From positions 1 through 48,702 of the forward strand of contig JANQJG010000040.1 of the NCBI GenBank assembly GCA_028281785.1: a stretch of 48,702 bases of DNA, in the 5' to 3' direction. Position 1 is the stretch's first letter. Every line of letters begins with the position of its first letter. Positions 1 to 8,777 of this stretch are shown piece by piece. The notes under the pieces are model-generated. The model was given only the letters and a program-made list of their open reading frames with translations, ran no database searches and was not told where the DNA came from. The stretch is from Rhodospirillales bacterium (GTDB lineage: Bacteria; Pseudomonadota; Alphaproteobacteria; Rhodospirillales; Shumkoniaceae). The translations under genes and the position numbers were made by a program.

Positions 1-1
1 G

Positions 2-226
2 ATCCGCACCCGCCTGCGTACGCTGGTTTCACATGACTGGCGCATGACCGTCTATGACGGGCTCGACGCCGGTGAGCTTTATGACCTGCGCAACGATCCC
101 CAGGAACTCAACAACCTGTGTAGCGATCAGTCCATGCGCTCGAAACGATTTGAGCTCATGGAAAGGCTGGCGCGGCAAATGATGGCCGCCACCGATACCT
201 CGCCCCTGCCGCGGTATGCGGCATAG
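2..226 (+). CDS. Sulfatase family protein, C-terminal fragment (partial at window edge)
   Basis: The reading frame is open from base 2 to the stop at 224-226, so the gene begins before the window. The visible 74 residues contain a D-W-R-M-T-V-Y segment followed by GELYDLRNDPQELNNL. This short strand plus the ELYDLxxDPxExxNL signature is typical of the C-terminal subdomain of arylsulfatases and related alkaline-phosphatase-fold sulfatases. The catalytic Cys/Ser-formylglycine region lies outside the window, so activity and substrate cannot be judged. The gene ends 35 bases before a TctC-type binding protein on the same strand, which suggests co-transcription and possibly uptake of a desulfated product (inference). 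Confidence 0.8.
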   Translation: MRTRLRTLVSHDWRMTVYDGLDAGELYDLRNDPQELNNLCSDQSMRSKRFELMERLARQMMAATDTSPLPRYAA

Positions 227-261
227 GGCCAACCCCAAGCGATCACAGAGGAGGACTCACG

Positions 262-1245
262 ATGACGACGAGGACACGAATGAGTGCAGTAGGGGCGGCG
301 GTGATGATTGCCGCGCTTACGGGTATGGCTTCGGAAGGCTGGGCGGCCTATCCGGAGCGGGCGGTGACGCTGGTTGTAGGGTCGGTGCCGGGCTCGGGAC
401 CCGACGTCCTGGCCCGCAGCATGAGTGAGGAGCTCGGACGAAATCTCGGCCAGCCGGTGGTCGTCGAGAACCAACCCGGTGCCGCCGGTAACGTGGCCGC
501 GGCGGCGGTGTCGCGGTCCGATCCCGACGGCTACAAGCTGTTTATCGGCACCATCAACATGGCAATCGCGACCTGGCTTCCGAAGGAACCGCCCTTCGAT
601 CCGGCGACCGACTTCGCAATCGTCGGGCAGGTGGCGTCGATTCCAAACATCATGGTGGTGACGCCGGAACTCGGCGTGAATACGGTCGACGAGTTCATCG
701 CCCTCGCCAAGGAGAAGCCGGGCGAGATCAACTACTCCAGCCCCGGTGTCGGATCGCTGCAACATCTCGGCACAGACCAGTTCGCCACGGCGACCGAGGT
801 CAGCATGGTCCATATTCCCTACCGTGGCGGAGCAGCCGCGACCAAATCGGTACTGGCCAACGAGACGCAAATGTTCATGGCCGGCATGCCGCCGGCGCTG
901 CCGCACATCAAATCAGGCAAGCTGATTGCCCTGGCCGTCAGCAGCACGGAACGTTCTCCGCTCACGCCGGACGTTCCAACCCTGAACGAGACGGTGATGC
1001 CGGGTTACTCCGCAGAGGCGTGGTACGGGATTTTCCTGGCGAAGGGAACGCCGGACGCCATCGTCAACAAGTTGAATGCTGCCTTCAACGAGGTCCTGAA
1101 GGATCCTGCCGTCATCCAGCGGTTCAATAATGCCGGCGCGGAAATCCGAACCGGTACACCGCGGCAGTTCGCGGATTTGGTCGCGAAGGAATCCGCGCGC
1201 TGGAAGAAGACGCTCACCGACCTCGGACTGGCGGGGTCCAGATAG
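262..1245 (+). CDS. TctC/Bug-family tripartite tricarboxylate transporter substrate-binding protein
   Basis: This is a 327-residue periplasmic binding protein of the Bug (TctC) family, which captures carboxylates for TTT transporters. It has a signal peptide over about residues 1-29 (hydrophobic core around VMIAALTGMA, Ala-rich cleavage region). The mature start YPERAVTLVVGSVPGSGPD is the usual family opening. NQPGAAGNVAAAAV and the later HIPYRGGAAA segment are the typical Bug loops that form the carboxylate pincers. The start at 262 follows a GAGGAGG ribosome site; ATG at 280 is an alternative. No TctA or TctB gene is adjacent, so it is an orphan receptor here; it sits between a sulfatase and an RraA-like gene. 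The ligand is unknown. Confidence 0.93.
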   Translation: MTTRTRMSAVGAAVMIAALTGMASEGWAAYPERAVTLVVGSVPGSGPDVLARSMSEELGRNLGQPVVVENQPGAAGNVAAAAVSRSDPDGYKLFIGTINMAIATWLPKEPPFDPATDFAIVGQVASIPNIMVVTPELGVNTVDEFIALAKEKPGEINYSSPGVGSLQHLGTDQFATATEVSMVHIPYRGGAAATKSVLANETQMFMAGMPPALPHIKSGKLIALAVSSTERSPLTPDVPTLNETVMPGYSAEAWYGIFLAKGTPDAIVNKLNAAFNEVLKDPAVIQRFNNAGAEIRTGTPRQFADLVAKESARWKKTLTDLGLAGSR

Positions 1246-1654
1246 TTCGGGCGCCGATCGGCCGTCGCCACCTCTCTTACCGTCAATGCCGGCCCTGAGT
1301 CGGATCGGTCCGGAAGGTCGGGGAGGGGGCGACGACGCCGTCCGGTCGGCCTGCTCTCCTGCGCGTCTCGCGCAACGGTAAACCCCGACGGTCATGGTCG
1401 TATCGCCGCCGCCGAAGGCCGCCACCTCTGGCGACCGCGACGGGCTGGAAACCAATGCGCCCCAGGGATACAATCGGCGACCGTCGTGTCCGACGTCAGA
1501 TTCCGTTTAACTAATTGAGAAGTAAAACAGAATCAGGGGTCCGCCACCCCTTCCGAGATTCTTCCGGATGAGCCGAGCTCGACACTTTTCAGACGCCCTG
1601 GCGAGGGCGCCAATCGCTCAGTGAGACAGCACATAAGAGAGAGGGACATCCGAC
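1246..1654. other. 409-bp intergenic stretch with an imperfect inverted repeat
   Basis: I see no convincing gene here. Reading frames across it are shadows that run out of the TctC gene. The only structure noted is an AT-richer segment with GATTCCGTTT at 1499-1508 and AAACAGAATC at 1525-1534, a 10-bp inverted repeat with one mismatch and a 16-base spacer. It lies about 120 bases upstream of the RraA-like gene and could be an operator, but there is no further support. Confidence 0.35.
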
Positions 1655-2362
1655 ATGACCGTGACACCGCTCAACGAACAGGAGCTCGCCGCTCTCAGGG
1701 CGCTCGACACGCCCACCGTCTGCAACGCCCTTGAACTGCTGGTGCCGGAGCGCCGGGGGTACGGTTACACCGTGGACCCCCTGATCTGTTCCTTTCCCGA
1801 GCTTCCGCCCATGGTCGGCTATGCCAGAACCGTCGTCATACGCTCCATGAACCCGCCCACCATTGGTGGCGACGACATGAGAGCCCAGCGAATCGCCTAT
1901 TACGAGTATGTCGAGCGGGGGCCGCGCCCGAGCATCAGCGTTATCCAGGATATCGATCCCTTGCCGGGCTTCGGTTCTTTCTGGGGCGAGGTGCAGAGCA
2001 ACGTCCACAAGGGGCTTGGCGCGCTGGGCACGATCACCAACGGCTGCGTCCGCGACATCGATGCCTGCGCCGAGGGGTTCCAGTTCATATCCGGCTCCAT
2101 CAAGCCGTCCCATGCCTTTGTCCATGTCGTTGCCTTTGGCGTCGAGGTGACGGTGGCGGGTATGGAAGTTCGGCCTGATGATCTCATTCACGCTGATCGC
2201 CACGGCGCGGTCGTAATCCCCCATGAAGTCGCGCGCGACGTCGTCGGCACGGCCGATCTTCTTGCGCGCAAGGAGGCGGTTGTTATCGAGGCCACGCGGA
2301 AGCCGGGGTTCAGCGCCGCGGCCCTCAAGGAGGCGTTCGCCAAGCAGGACGACATAAACTAG
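1655..2362 (+). CDS. RraA family protein (HMG/4-carboxy-4-hydroxy-2-oxoadipate aldolase-like)
   Basis: This 235-residue protein belongs to the RraA/dimethylmenaquinone-methyltransferase-like fold. The family includes the RNase E inhibitor RraA and divalent-metal-dependent class II pyruvate aldolases such as HMG/CHA aldolase. Visible features are the N-terminal [10 protein letters not shown] helix, the central LGxxGxVTxGxxRD-type loop ([16 protein letters not shown], about residues 122-137) where Arg-Asp bind pyruvate and metal, and the later [14 protein letters not shown] segment. Presence of the G..RD loop and the final D-x-x-G-V-x-x-P pattern favours an aldolase or decarboxylase role over RNase E control. 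It is preceded by GAGAGAGGG. Its neighbours (sulfatase, TctC) suggest organic-acid catabolism; the exact substrate is unknown. Confidence 0.85.
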   Translation: MTVTPLNEQELAALRALDTPTVCNALELLVPERRGYGYTVDPLICSFPELPPMVGYARTVVIRSMNPPTIGGDDMRAQRIAYYEYVERGPRPSISVIQDIDPLPGFGSFWGEVQSNVHKGLGALGTITNGCVRDIDACAEGFQFISGSIKPSHAFVHVVAFGVEVTVAGMEVRPDDLIHADRHGAVVIPHEVARDVVGTADLLARKEAVVIEATRKPGFSAAALKEAFAKQDDIN

Positions 2363-2370
2363 CTGGGGCA

Positions 2371-2393
2371 GGCCCCCGTGGCGCCGCGGGGCC
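2371..2393. terminator. GC-rich hairpin between convergent genes
   Basis: GGCCCC at 2371-2376 pairs with GGGGCC at 2388-2393, with further G/C pairing inside. It sits between the stop codons of the RraA-like gene (plus) and the GH15 gene (minus), so it may end transcripts from both sides. There is no T-run, which is common in GC-rich alphaproteobacteria. Confidence 0.45.
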
Positions 2394-2404
2394 CATTCCC
2401 CGCA

Positions 2405-4249
2405 TCAGGCCCCGGGGCCGAGGGCCCGGTCCAGGTTGAACGCCGCGCTGATCAGGGCGAGATGGGTAAAGGCCTGCGGGAAATTGCCCAGATGTTCGCC
2501 GCTGTAGCCGGTTTCTTCGGCGTAGAGCCCCACATGGTTGGCATAGCCGAGCATGCGCTCGAACATGAGGCGGGCCTGGTCGAGCCGTTCATGCTTGAAA
2601 CGCCCGGCCCGGGTCAGCGCCTCCACCAGCCAGAACGTGCAGATGTTGAAGGTGCCCTCTTCGCCTGCCAGCCCGTCGTCCGTCTCCTCCACATTATAGC
2701 GGTAGACAAGGCTGTTCGAGACGAGGCCACCCTTTTCCGGCGGCTGGAGGATCGCGTCCAGGGTCTTGAGCATGCGCGGATCGGTGGGCGACAGGAAAAA
2801 GACCAACGGCATGATCAGATTGGCGGCATCGAGTGAATCGTGTTCGAAGGCCTGCACGAAAGCCTGGCGATCGGCGTTCCAGCCCTCGGACATGATCTCC
2901 TCGTAGATCTCGTCGCGTACCGTCTGCCAGCGTTCGCGGTCCGCCGGGAACGAGCGCTTGTCCGCGAGCCGGATGCCACGGTCCACCGCGACCCAGCACA
3001 TCAGCTTGGAATAGACGAAATGCCGCTGGCCGCCGCGCACTTCCCATACTCCCTCGTCAGGCCGTTGCCAGTTGTGGCATACCCAATCGATGCAGAACCG
3101 CAGCGACCGCCAGAGGTCATAGGAAATCGGTGCGCCGTATTTGTTGTAGAGATAGACCGCGTCCATCAGCTCACCGTAGATGTCGAGCTGAAGCTGATTG
3201 TAGGCCGCGTTGCCGACGCGGACGGGACGCGATCCCATGTATCCGTCGAGATGGTCGAGCGTTTCCTCCTCCAGCTCGTGGCGGCCGTCGATGCCGTACA
3301 TGATTTGCAGCGGGCCGTTCTCGTCTGCGAAGTCGCTGAGGCAATAGCGTTCGAGAAAATGCATGAAACGCTCCGCCTCCTTGGTGAAGCCGAGGCGAAG
3401 AAAGGCATAGACCGTGAAGGCCGAGTCCCGAATCCAGGTGTAGCGATAGTCCCAGTTCCGCTCGCCGCCGACTCCCTCGGGCAGGCTGCAGGTGGGCGCG
3501 GCGACGATGGCGCCGGTGGGCTCGAAGGTCATCAGTTTTAGGGCCAGGGCCGAACGCTGGACCATTTCGCGCCATCGTCCCTTGTACTTGCACCGGGACA
3601 GCCAGCCCCGCCAGTATTGGACGGTATCGCGGAACAGCGTCTCCGCATCGTCCGCGGACAAGGTGCTGCCGCAAGCCTCTTCCTCCGCCAGTTCCCGTAG
3701 AACGAACACGGCGCTCTCTCCTTCATGAAGGACGAACTCCGAGGAGATACCTCCATCGCGGACCTTCAACGGAACATCGGTGGCGAGGCCGAGGCGCAGA
3801 TTGGCCGAACGCAGGATCGCGCCGCGGTCGACGACATCGATCTCGTGTTCATCCCGGGCGAAATTGAAAGCCGGGCGGCACTCCATACTCAGCGTGATCG
3901 TGCCGCGAACGGCCGTGACCCGGCGGATCACCTGGTGGCGACGGCCGTTCTCCTCCGACCCGTTGCCGACGGGCATGAAATCGGTCAATTCGGCCGCGCC
4001 CTTATGGGCGAGAAACCGCGTGACGAGGACGTTCGTCTCCGGCCAGTAGAGCTGCTTGCAGGTGACGTTCTCATCAGTCGGCGCGATGCGGAAATGCCCG
4101 CCCTTTTCGCTGTCGAGGACGGCCGCGAAAACGCTTGGCGAGTCGAAATGGGGTACGCACAACCAATCGATCGAGCCGTTGATGCCGACCAAGGCCACGG
4201 TCCGCATGTCGCCGATCATGCCGTAATCTTCAATGGGCTGATAAGCCAT
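2405..4249 (-). CDS. Glycoside hydrolase family 15 protein (glucoamylase/trehalase-like)
   Basis: This 614-residue protein has the complete layout of bacterial GH15 enzymes, which release glucose from alpha-glucans or trehalose by inverting hydrolysis. The N-terminal beta-sandwich opens with the family hallmark around [13 protein letters not shown] and [15 protein letters not shown] (residues 10-40). The (alpha/alpha)6 barrel starts near residue 225. [14 protein letters not shown] (265-278) is the conserved catalytic-site segment, and GNFPQAFTH (588-596) is the conserved C-terminal segment. There is no signal peptide, so it is probably cytoplasmic. The SDR gene upstream ends 37 bases away on the same strand and resembles glucose 1-dehydrogenase, suggesting glucose release followed by oxidation. 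The alternative, trehalase activity, cannot be excluded from sequence alone. Confidence 0.93.
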   Translation of the reverse strand: MAYQPIEDYGMIGDMRTVALVGINGSIDWLCVPHFDSPSVFAAVLDSEKGGHFRIAPTDENVTCKQLYWPETNVLVTRFLAHKGAAELTDFMPVGNGSEENGRRHQVIRRVTAVRGTITLSMECRPAFNFARDEHEIDVVDRGAILRSANLRLGLATDVPLKVRDGGISSEFVLHEGESAVFVLRELAEEEACGSTLSADDAETLFRDTVQYWRGWLSRCKYKGRWREMVQRSALALKLMTFEPTGAIVAAPTCSLPEGVGGERNWDYRYTWIRDSAFTVYAFLRLGFTKEAERFMHFLERYCLSDFADENGPLQIMYGIDGRHELEEETLDHLDGYMGSRPVRVGNAAYNQLQLDIYGELMDAVYLYNKYGAPISYDLWRSLRFCIDWVCHNWQRPDEGVWEVRGGQRHFVYSKLMCWVAVDRGIRLADKRSFPADRERWQTVRDEIYEEIMSEGWNADRQAFVQAFEHDSLDAANLIMPLVFFLSPTDPRMLKTLDAILQPPEKGGLVSNSLVYRYNVEETDDGLAGEEGTFNICTFWLVEALTRAGRFKHERLDQARLMFERMLGYANHVGLYAEETGYSGEHLGNFPQAFTHLALISAAFNLDRALGPGA

Positions 4250-4286
4250 CGGATGCTCCTTCGGGGTAGTAAGCCTGCAAGCAAGC

Positions 4287-5102
4287 TCAGCCGTTGTCGG
4301 CGAATCCGGGAAACAGCGTCATGCCGCCGTCCACGAACAGCGTCGCGCCCGTCACATAGTCCGACGCGTCCGACGCCAACCAAACCGCCGCCTTTCCAAT
4401 ATCTTCGGGCTCGCCGACGCGGCCATAGGGGATCAGGGTCAAGAGCCGTGCCTCCGCTTCCGGCGTCTCCCAGGCTTCGCGATTGATGGGTGTGCGAATG
4501 GCCCCCGGGGCGATAGCATTCACGCGGATGCGGTTTGGCGACAGCTCCTGGGCGAGGCTCTTCATGAACAGGCTCACTCCGCCCTTGGAGGCGGCATAGT
4601 TTGAGTGGCCGGCCCAGGGAATAACCTCATGCACCGAGGACATGCAGATGATCTTGCCGGCGGCGGCCGAGCGCTCGGGATCCACACCCTGTTTCAGAAA
4701 GGCCCGGCTCGCCTCCCGCGAGCACAAGAACTGCCCCCGCAAATTAACGGCGATCACCTTGTCCCAGTCCTCGACCGACATGTCGATCAGGTTGGCATCG
4801 CGCTGAAGTCCGGCGTTGTTGACAAGGATGTCGATGCCGTCCCAGGCCTCGAACATCTGACGGAACATATCCTGGACAGATGATTCCTGGCTTACATCGG
4901 CCTGAAGGGCGATCGCCTCGCCACCAGCGGATTTAATCTCGGAGACGACGTCTTCCGCGCGCTGCCGCCCGCCGCCATAGTTTATGACGACCCGGGCGCC
5001 GGCCGACGCCAGCGCCCTGGCCACGGCCGCGCCGATGCCGGAGCTCGACCCGGTGACCAGGGCCCGTTGCCCGCTTAGATCGTAGTCGGAAATGCCTGCC
5101 AT
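4287..5102 (-). CDS. SDR family oxidoreductase, glucose 1-dehydrogenase-like
   Basis: This 271-residue classical short-chain dehydrogenase has the nucleotide-binding TGSSSGIG (residues 17-24), structural NNAG (95-98), and catalytic Ser155/156, Tyr169 and Lys173 (YAASK). The insertion [13 protein letters not shown] and the following GRVGEPEDI segment resemble bacterial NAD(P)-dependent glucose 1-dehydrogenases. These oxidise beta-D-glucose to gluconolactone. The start at 5102 is preceded on the minus strand by GAGGTGAGAGAGG. It is upstream of, and very probably co-transcribed with, the GH15 gene. The assignment to glucose is inference from similarity and context; other polyols are possible. 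Confidence 0.88.
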   Translation of the reverse strand: MAGISDYDLSGQRALVTGSSSGIGAAVARALASAGARVVINYGGGRQRAEDVVSEIKSAGGEAIALQADVSQESSVQDMFRQMFEAWDGIDILVNNAGLQRDANLIDMSVEDWDKVIAVNLRGQFLCSREASRAFLKQGVDPERSAAAGKIICMSSVHEVIPWAGHSNYAASKGGVSLFMKSLAQELSPNRIRVNAIAPGAIRTPINREAWETPEAEARLLTLIPYGRVGEPEDIGKAAVWLASDASDYVTGATLFVDGGMTLFPGFADNG

Positions 5103-5154
5103 CCTCTCTCACCTCCTCGACGCACACCAACGTGGTTGCCGGCTCTCATGTAGG

Positions 5155-5189
5155 GGGCGGACCGGCGAGTTTGAACAACTCGTCCGCCC
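5155..5189 (-). terminator. Bulged hairpin after the MFS gene
   Basis: CGAGTT (5166-5171) pairs with AACTCG (5177-5182), and beyond a four-base bulge GGGCGGA (5155-5161) pairs with TCCGCCC (5183-5189). The hairpin lies 31 bases after the stop of the minus-strand MFS gene and before the SDR start. It probably separates the two transcripts. Confidence 0.5.
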
Positions 5190-5219
5190 GGCATTTGGAT
5201 GTCGTATGTTGGGAGGAGG

Positions 5220-6833
5220 TTACCGACCCTCGGGAATCCCGGAAGGAAGACGAGAATCGGGCGGTTTCGCACCTCGCATGGTCAGGATCGAAACAAGAGC
5301 CGCGGCACAGGCGAGGCCAGCGGCCAGGAGCATGGCGACTCGAAAACCCGCCAAAAAGGAGTCGTCGATAGCGTGCTCAAGAGCCTCGCGCAGATCCGAT
5401 GACAGGTTGGGTGGGGGCGCCGCTCCCGCCAGCTTCAGGCGCTCTTCCACCAAGGATTCGCGAACCTGGGAGCTGACGCCCAGCGTGTCCAGCCGGTTGT
5501 CCAGCTCGGCATTGAATGCTCCGGCGACGGCAACGCCCATGACAGCGATTGCCAGCAGGCCGGCGACACGGGATATCGCGTTGTTGATCCCAGAGGCGAC
5601 CCCGGCCCTCCGCTGGTCGACGGAGCCCATGACGACGGTCGTCAGCGGAGCGACGCTGATCGCCATGCCAAGTCCCAGCACGGCGACAGCCGGGAAGAAG
5701 GTCGACCAGTAGTCCCCCTCGAGTCCGGGCACCGCAAACAGAGCGAAGCCTCCGCCCGCGATGAGCGGCCCAAAAGTCAGGGGAAGCCGCGGTCCATACC
5801 GGTCGATCCACCGTCCGGCGGGGCGCGAGAGGAAGAACAGTAATAACACGAAAGGTAAAAGAGAGGCACCGGCCGCCGTGGTCGAATAGTCGTGAACCTG
5901 AATCAGCGCGAAGGGAAAGAAGAAAAGTCCACCGCTCAGAGCCGCGTAGAGGAATAGCGTGATCAGGTTGGCGCCCGTGAAGGCAGGGGACCGGAAGAGG
6001 CCCAAGGGCATCATGGGAGCCTCGCCGCGGTTTTCGAGCAGGACGAAGGCGCAGAGACCGACCAGGCCCATGGCAAGCGATCCCATAACGACGGGATCAC
6101 CGATCCCAACTGTTCCAATTTCGATCAGCCCGAAAACGATGGCGCCGAGACCGAGCGTAGCGAGCATCGCGCCCGGCCAGTCCAAGGATGATGGTCCCGA
6201 TTCATCACGGCTTTCGGGCACGTGCCGGAGGAGGATCCAGAGGACCAGCGCGGCAGGAGGGATATTGATGAAAAAGATCCATCGCCACGACCACGCATCG
6301 ACCAGCCAGCCCCCGATGACCGGGCCTAGAGCCGTGGCCAGGGCCGTGAATCCCGACCAGGTTCCGATGGCTCGGCCACGCTGGCTTTCCGCGAAAGTCG
6401 CGCTGAGGATGGCGAGGCTGCCGGGAACGAGCAACGCGCCGCCGACGCCCTGGACCGCGCGGGCCAGGATCAGATTGGCTGCGTCGGGCGCCAACCCGCA
6501 CCAGATGGAGGCAGCAGCGAAGATCCCGATTCCGGCCCCGAACACGCGCCGACGACCGTACCGGTCGCCCAGCATGCCGCCGACCAGCATCAATGCCGAG
6601 AGGAGCAGCAGATAGGCCTCGACGATCCACTGCAGCTCCGCCAGCCCCGCGCCCAGATCGGACTGAAGCGCCGGCAGGGCGAGGTTGACCACGGTCCCGT
6701 CGATAAAGGCGAGGCTGGAGCCAATGATGGTTGCGGCCAGCACCCACACGCCCTGGCGCTTTCCGCAGGGGGTGCAAGCCGGCGCCGAGCGGACAACGGC
6801 GTCATCGCAAGGGGGCCGGGCGATCTGGGTCAT
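5220..6833 (-). CDS. DHA2 family (EmrB/QacA-type) MFS transporter
   Basis: This 537-residue integral membrane protein is of the 14-helix drug:H+ antiporter class. The first helix carries the family D-G-T-V-V-N-L-A-L-P motif. Motif A is GDRYGRRRVF in loop 2-3, the W-I-V-x-A-Y-L-L motif is in helix 2, and motif C (G-P-x-I-G-G) appears as ALGPVIGGWL in helix 5. A cytoplasmic or periplasmic segment with many charged residues (ERLKLAGAAPPPNLSSDLREAL region) precedes the last helix, as in related exporters. The start at 6833 is close to a GGGAG-like site. The gene begins 36 bases after the DUF3179 gene, so the two are likely one operon. Substrate is unknown; efflux of toxic organics is the usual role. 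Confidence 0.92.
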   Translation of the reverse strand: MTQIARPPCDDAVVRSAPACTPCGKRQGVWVLAATIIGSSLAFIDGTVVNLALPALQSDLGAGLAELQWIVEAYLLLLSALMLVGGMLGDRYGRRRVFGAGIGIFAAASIWCGLAPDAANLILARAVQGVGGALLVPGSLAILSATFAESQRGRAIGTWSGFTALATALGPVIGGWLVDAWSWRWIFFINIPPAALVLWILLRHVPESRDESGPSSLDWPGAMLATLGLGAIVFGLIEIGTVGIGDPVVMGSLAMGLVGLCAFVLLENRGEAPMMPLGLFRSPAFTGANLITLFLYAALSGGLFFFPFALIQVHDYSTTAAGASLLPFVLLLFFLSRPAGRWIDRYGPRLPLTFGPLIAGGGFALFAVPGLEGDYWSTFFPAVAVLGLGMAISVAPLTTVVMGSVDQRRAGVASGINNAISRVAGLLAIAVMGVAVAGAFNAELDNRLDTLGVSSQVRESLVEERLKLAGAAPPPNLSSDLREALEHAIDDSFLAGFRVAMLLAAGLACAAALVSILTMRGAKPPDSRLPSGIPEGR

Positions 6834-6869
6834 GAGGGAGCATACACCCGGCCAGTTGCTGGACGTATT

Positions 6870-8288
6870 CTAATTCGCTTTGCGACCGGGGTCGCCGTTT
6901 TCGCTGAACAGGTCGCTGTTGTCCCCCAGATAGCCGGCCCAGGCGAACCAATAGGCGACGTGGCCGGCTATGCGGGGCAGTTTCGTTCCGTCCGGCCCGG
7001 TGAGCTCGGTTTCGGTCATCCGCCAGGTTTGCCCGGCGGAAAGGAGGGTCGTGGAGGAGTCGCCGGCGGAAAAGCGTCGGCCCTCGCTGCGATAGGCACG
7101 GACCGTCCGGGTTTTGGTGTCCCCGATGAGCACCAAATCGACAAGCCCGACCTGGTCATGAATGACGAGGCCGCCCTCGAAGGCCGACATTGGCCAAGCC
7201 TTGGCACCGCCCGCAGTCCGGATGCCGAAGACCAGATCTTTGGCGGACAGGCTCTCATCCGCGAGGAACGCGGGAAACATGAGATCGGGGCTGTTGAAAT
7301 AATGCCCGTAGGGCGCACCCGGCGTGTAGTCCCGCACATGTCCGGTTTCGAGGGACAGCACGCGGGTGTCGGGATTGCGCGCCTTCCAGTCCCGCCAGCT
7401 TGTAATCGCCACCGGCAGGATCTCAAGCTCGACGTTCGAGCGGGCAAGCGGACCGCTGACCGGTCGGCCGGTAAACTGATTCCACAGACTGTCCGTCTGG
7501 CGGTCGTACATCAGCTTGTTGGAGCGAAAGAGAAAGCCCGAGCTGCCGAAGGTCAGTGGCTCGTCGAACCCCTCGACGTCGGTCCGGAAAAGAATGCCGG
7601 CGCCGCAGAGCGTGCAATAGGCAAGGGAAACCGGGACGCCGCCGACCACGTCGTTGAACATCTCGTGCCAATCGAGGATTCGCAGGGGATAGGCCCGGGC
7701 ATCGCCGGCGATCTCGATCCCGAAGACCAGCTCACCCGGGGTGAGGTAGTCGGCCCCATCGGCGCCGATCAGCCGGGGATTGTCCAGCGCCGGAATGCCG
7801 TCGACCGCAACGCCGCCCCAAACGACCTCTTCGAGGCGGATATCGGCGTTTTCAGAGAGGGGGATGAACCGCGTGAACTCCGGATCGATGCGGGTCAGGA
7901 GTTCGAGTTTGATGCGGGAGAAGCTTGGGTGAACCGCCAGTTCGGGATGCTGCTGCTGCCAGAGCATCCAATCGAACCAGCTTTCGGCGCCGGTTTCCCC
8001 CGTCAGATCGGTCAGAACCTCCGAAAGCCGGGGAGTCAGCGCCCGATTGTAGCGCATGGCGAGGATCAGTGACGCCGCGACATCGGTCTTGCCGCGATCG
8101 CGAAGCCAGTTCAGCGCGGCGTCCACCTTTTCACCCTCGACGCCGCGCAAATCGCCCATCACGACGGTTCGGCTGTTCCGGTAGACGGCCGGATCATCGG
8201 CGAGCCCGGCTGGCGCGGCCCTTACCGAACCATCCGATATGAGTAAAGACGACAGCACGCCAAGTACGGCCAAATACGCCCAACGCAT
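6870..8288 (-). CDS. DUF3179 domain-containing exported protein
   Basis: This 472-residue protein begins with a signal peptide (hydrophobic YLAVLGVLSSLLI core, likely cleavage near VRAAPA, residue 26). The DUF3179 domain is evident from YPLRILDWHEMFNDVVGG followed by VSLAYCTLCGAG, with the conserved CxxC, and then GSSGFLFRSNKLMYDRQT and SLWNQFTGRPVSGPL. The family is common in bacteria and archaea but its function is not established; the conserved His and Cys-x-x-Cys suggest metal or redox chemistry (inference). It lies upstream of an MFS exporter in the same direction, so an envelope or resistance role is possible. Confidence 0.9.
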   Translation of the reverse strand: MRWAYLAVLGVLSSLLISDGSVRAAPAGLADDPAVYRNSRTVVMGDLRGVEGEKVDAALNWLRDRGKTDVAASLILAMRYNRALTPRLSEVLTDLTGETGAESWFDWMLWQQQHPELAVHPSFSRIKLELLTRIDPEFTRFIPLSENADIRLEEVVWGGVAVDGIPALDNPRLIGADGADYLTPGELVFGIEIAGDARAYPLRILDWHEMFNDVVGGVPVSLAYCTLCGAGILFRTDVEGFDEPLTFGSSGFLFRSNKLMYDRQTDSLWNQFTGRPVSGPLARSNVELEILPVAITSWRDWKARNPDTRVLSLETGHVRDYTPGAPYGHYFNSPDLMFPAFLADESLSAKDLVFGIRTAGGAKAWPMSAFEGGLVIHDQVGLVDLVLIGDTKTRTVRAYRSEGRRFSAGDSSTTLLSAGQTWRMTETELTGPDGTKLPRIAGHVAYWFAWAGYLGDNSDLFSENGDPGRKAN

Positions 8289-8422
8289 GAGACGCTCCCG
8301 CTCCGATCAACCCAGTACATGCGCAGATATGGTGCGAAGTGGGCATCACGCCTCATCGCCTTTTCGAGAGCGCGCGTGAACGAAGCGGTCAAAATACCGT
8401 GATGAAAGCCCTCGGCAAGACG

Positions 8423-8435
8423 GGACCGACGGTCC
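8423..8435 (-). terminator. Short hairpin after the 50-residue membrane peptide gene
   Basis: GGACC (8423-8427) and GGTCC (8431-8435) form a 5-bp stem with a 3-base loop, about 20 bases after the minus-strand stop at 8454. It is short, so this is only a candidate. Confidence 0.25.
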
Positions 8436-8453
8436 GGCGGCCCGCGAATCTCG

Positions 8454-8606
8454 TCACAGCATGTCCAGGATCGAGTCGATGACGGGGCCGAGCTTGGTGC
8501 CCGCCAGCCAGCCCATGGCGAAGCCCGTGAAGAATTTGATGTCGACGACGAAGTTGAAAATCCAACCACCGGCGAAGACGAGCGGATAGGTAAGGACCCT
8601 GACCAT
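8454..8606 (-). CDS. Small (50 aa) hydrophobic protein, unrecognised
   Basis: An ATG at 8606 opens a 50-codon frame ending in TGA at 8454. The product starts MVRVLTYPLVFAGGWIF and continues through an aromatic and glycine-rich hydrophobic segment (FFTGFAMGWLAGTKLG), ending VIDSILDML. It would span or embed in the membrane once or twice. An AGGCTGCT sequence precedes the start, a weak ribosome site. Codon third positions are mostly G or C, like real genes here, and the sequence is too coherent to be chance hydrophobicity. I do not recognise a family. It lies between the DUF3179 gene and the divergent antiporter gene. Confidence 0.55.
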   Translation of the reverse strand: MVRVLTYPLVFAGGWIFNFVVDIKFFTGFAMGWLAGTKLGPVIDSILDML

Positions 8607-8777
8607 AGCAGCCTCTCGTGAGAATGCGTGGGCTTGCGTTCGATTATCTCCCTGGCATTATGCGAGGCGCAATGCGGGAAAGCCCCCGGGCCCCGCAGGT
8701 TCGAAGGACGACCCTCGAAAAGCGCCGGTGACGAGACAGCCACGGGACCGACCCGTGCATCCGTGGGAGGACAGAAC

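Noticed and set aside
127..906. Minus-strand frame opposite the first TctC
   Set aside because: Arg/His-rich, no motif, fully antisense to a clear Bug-family gene.
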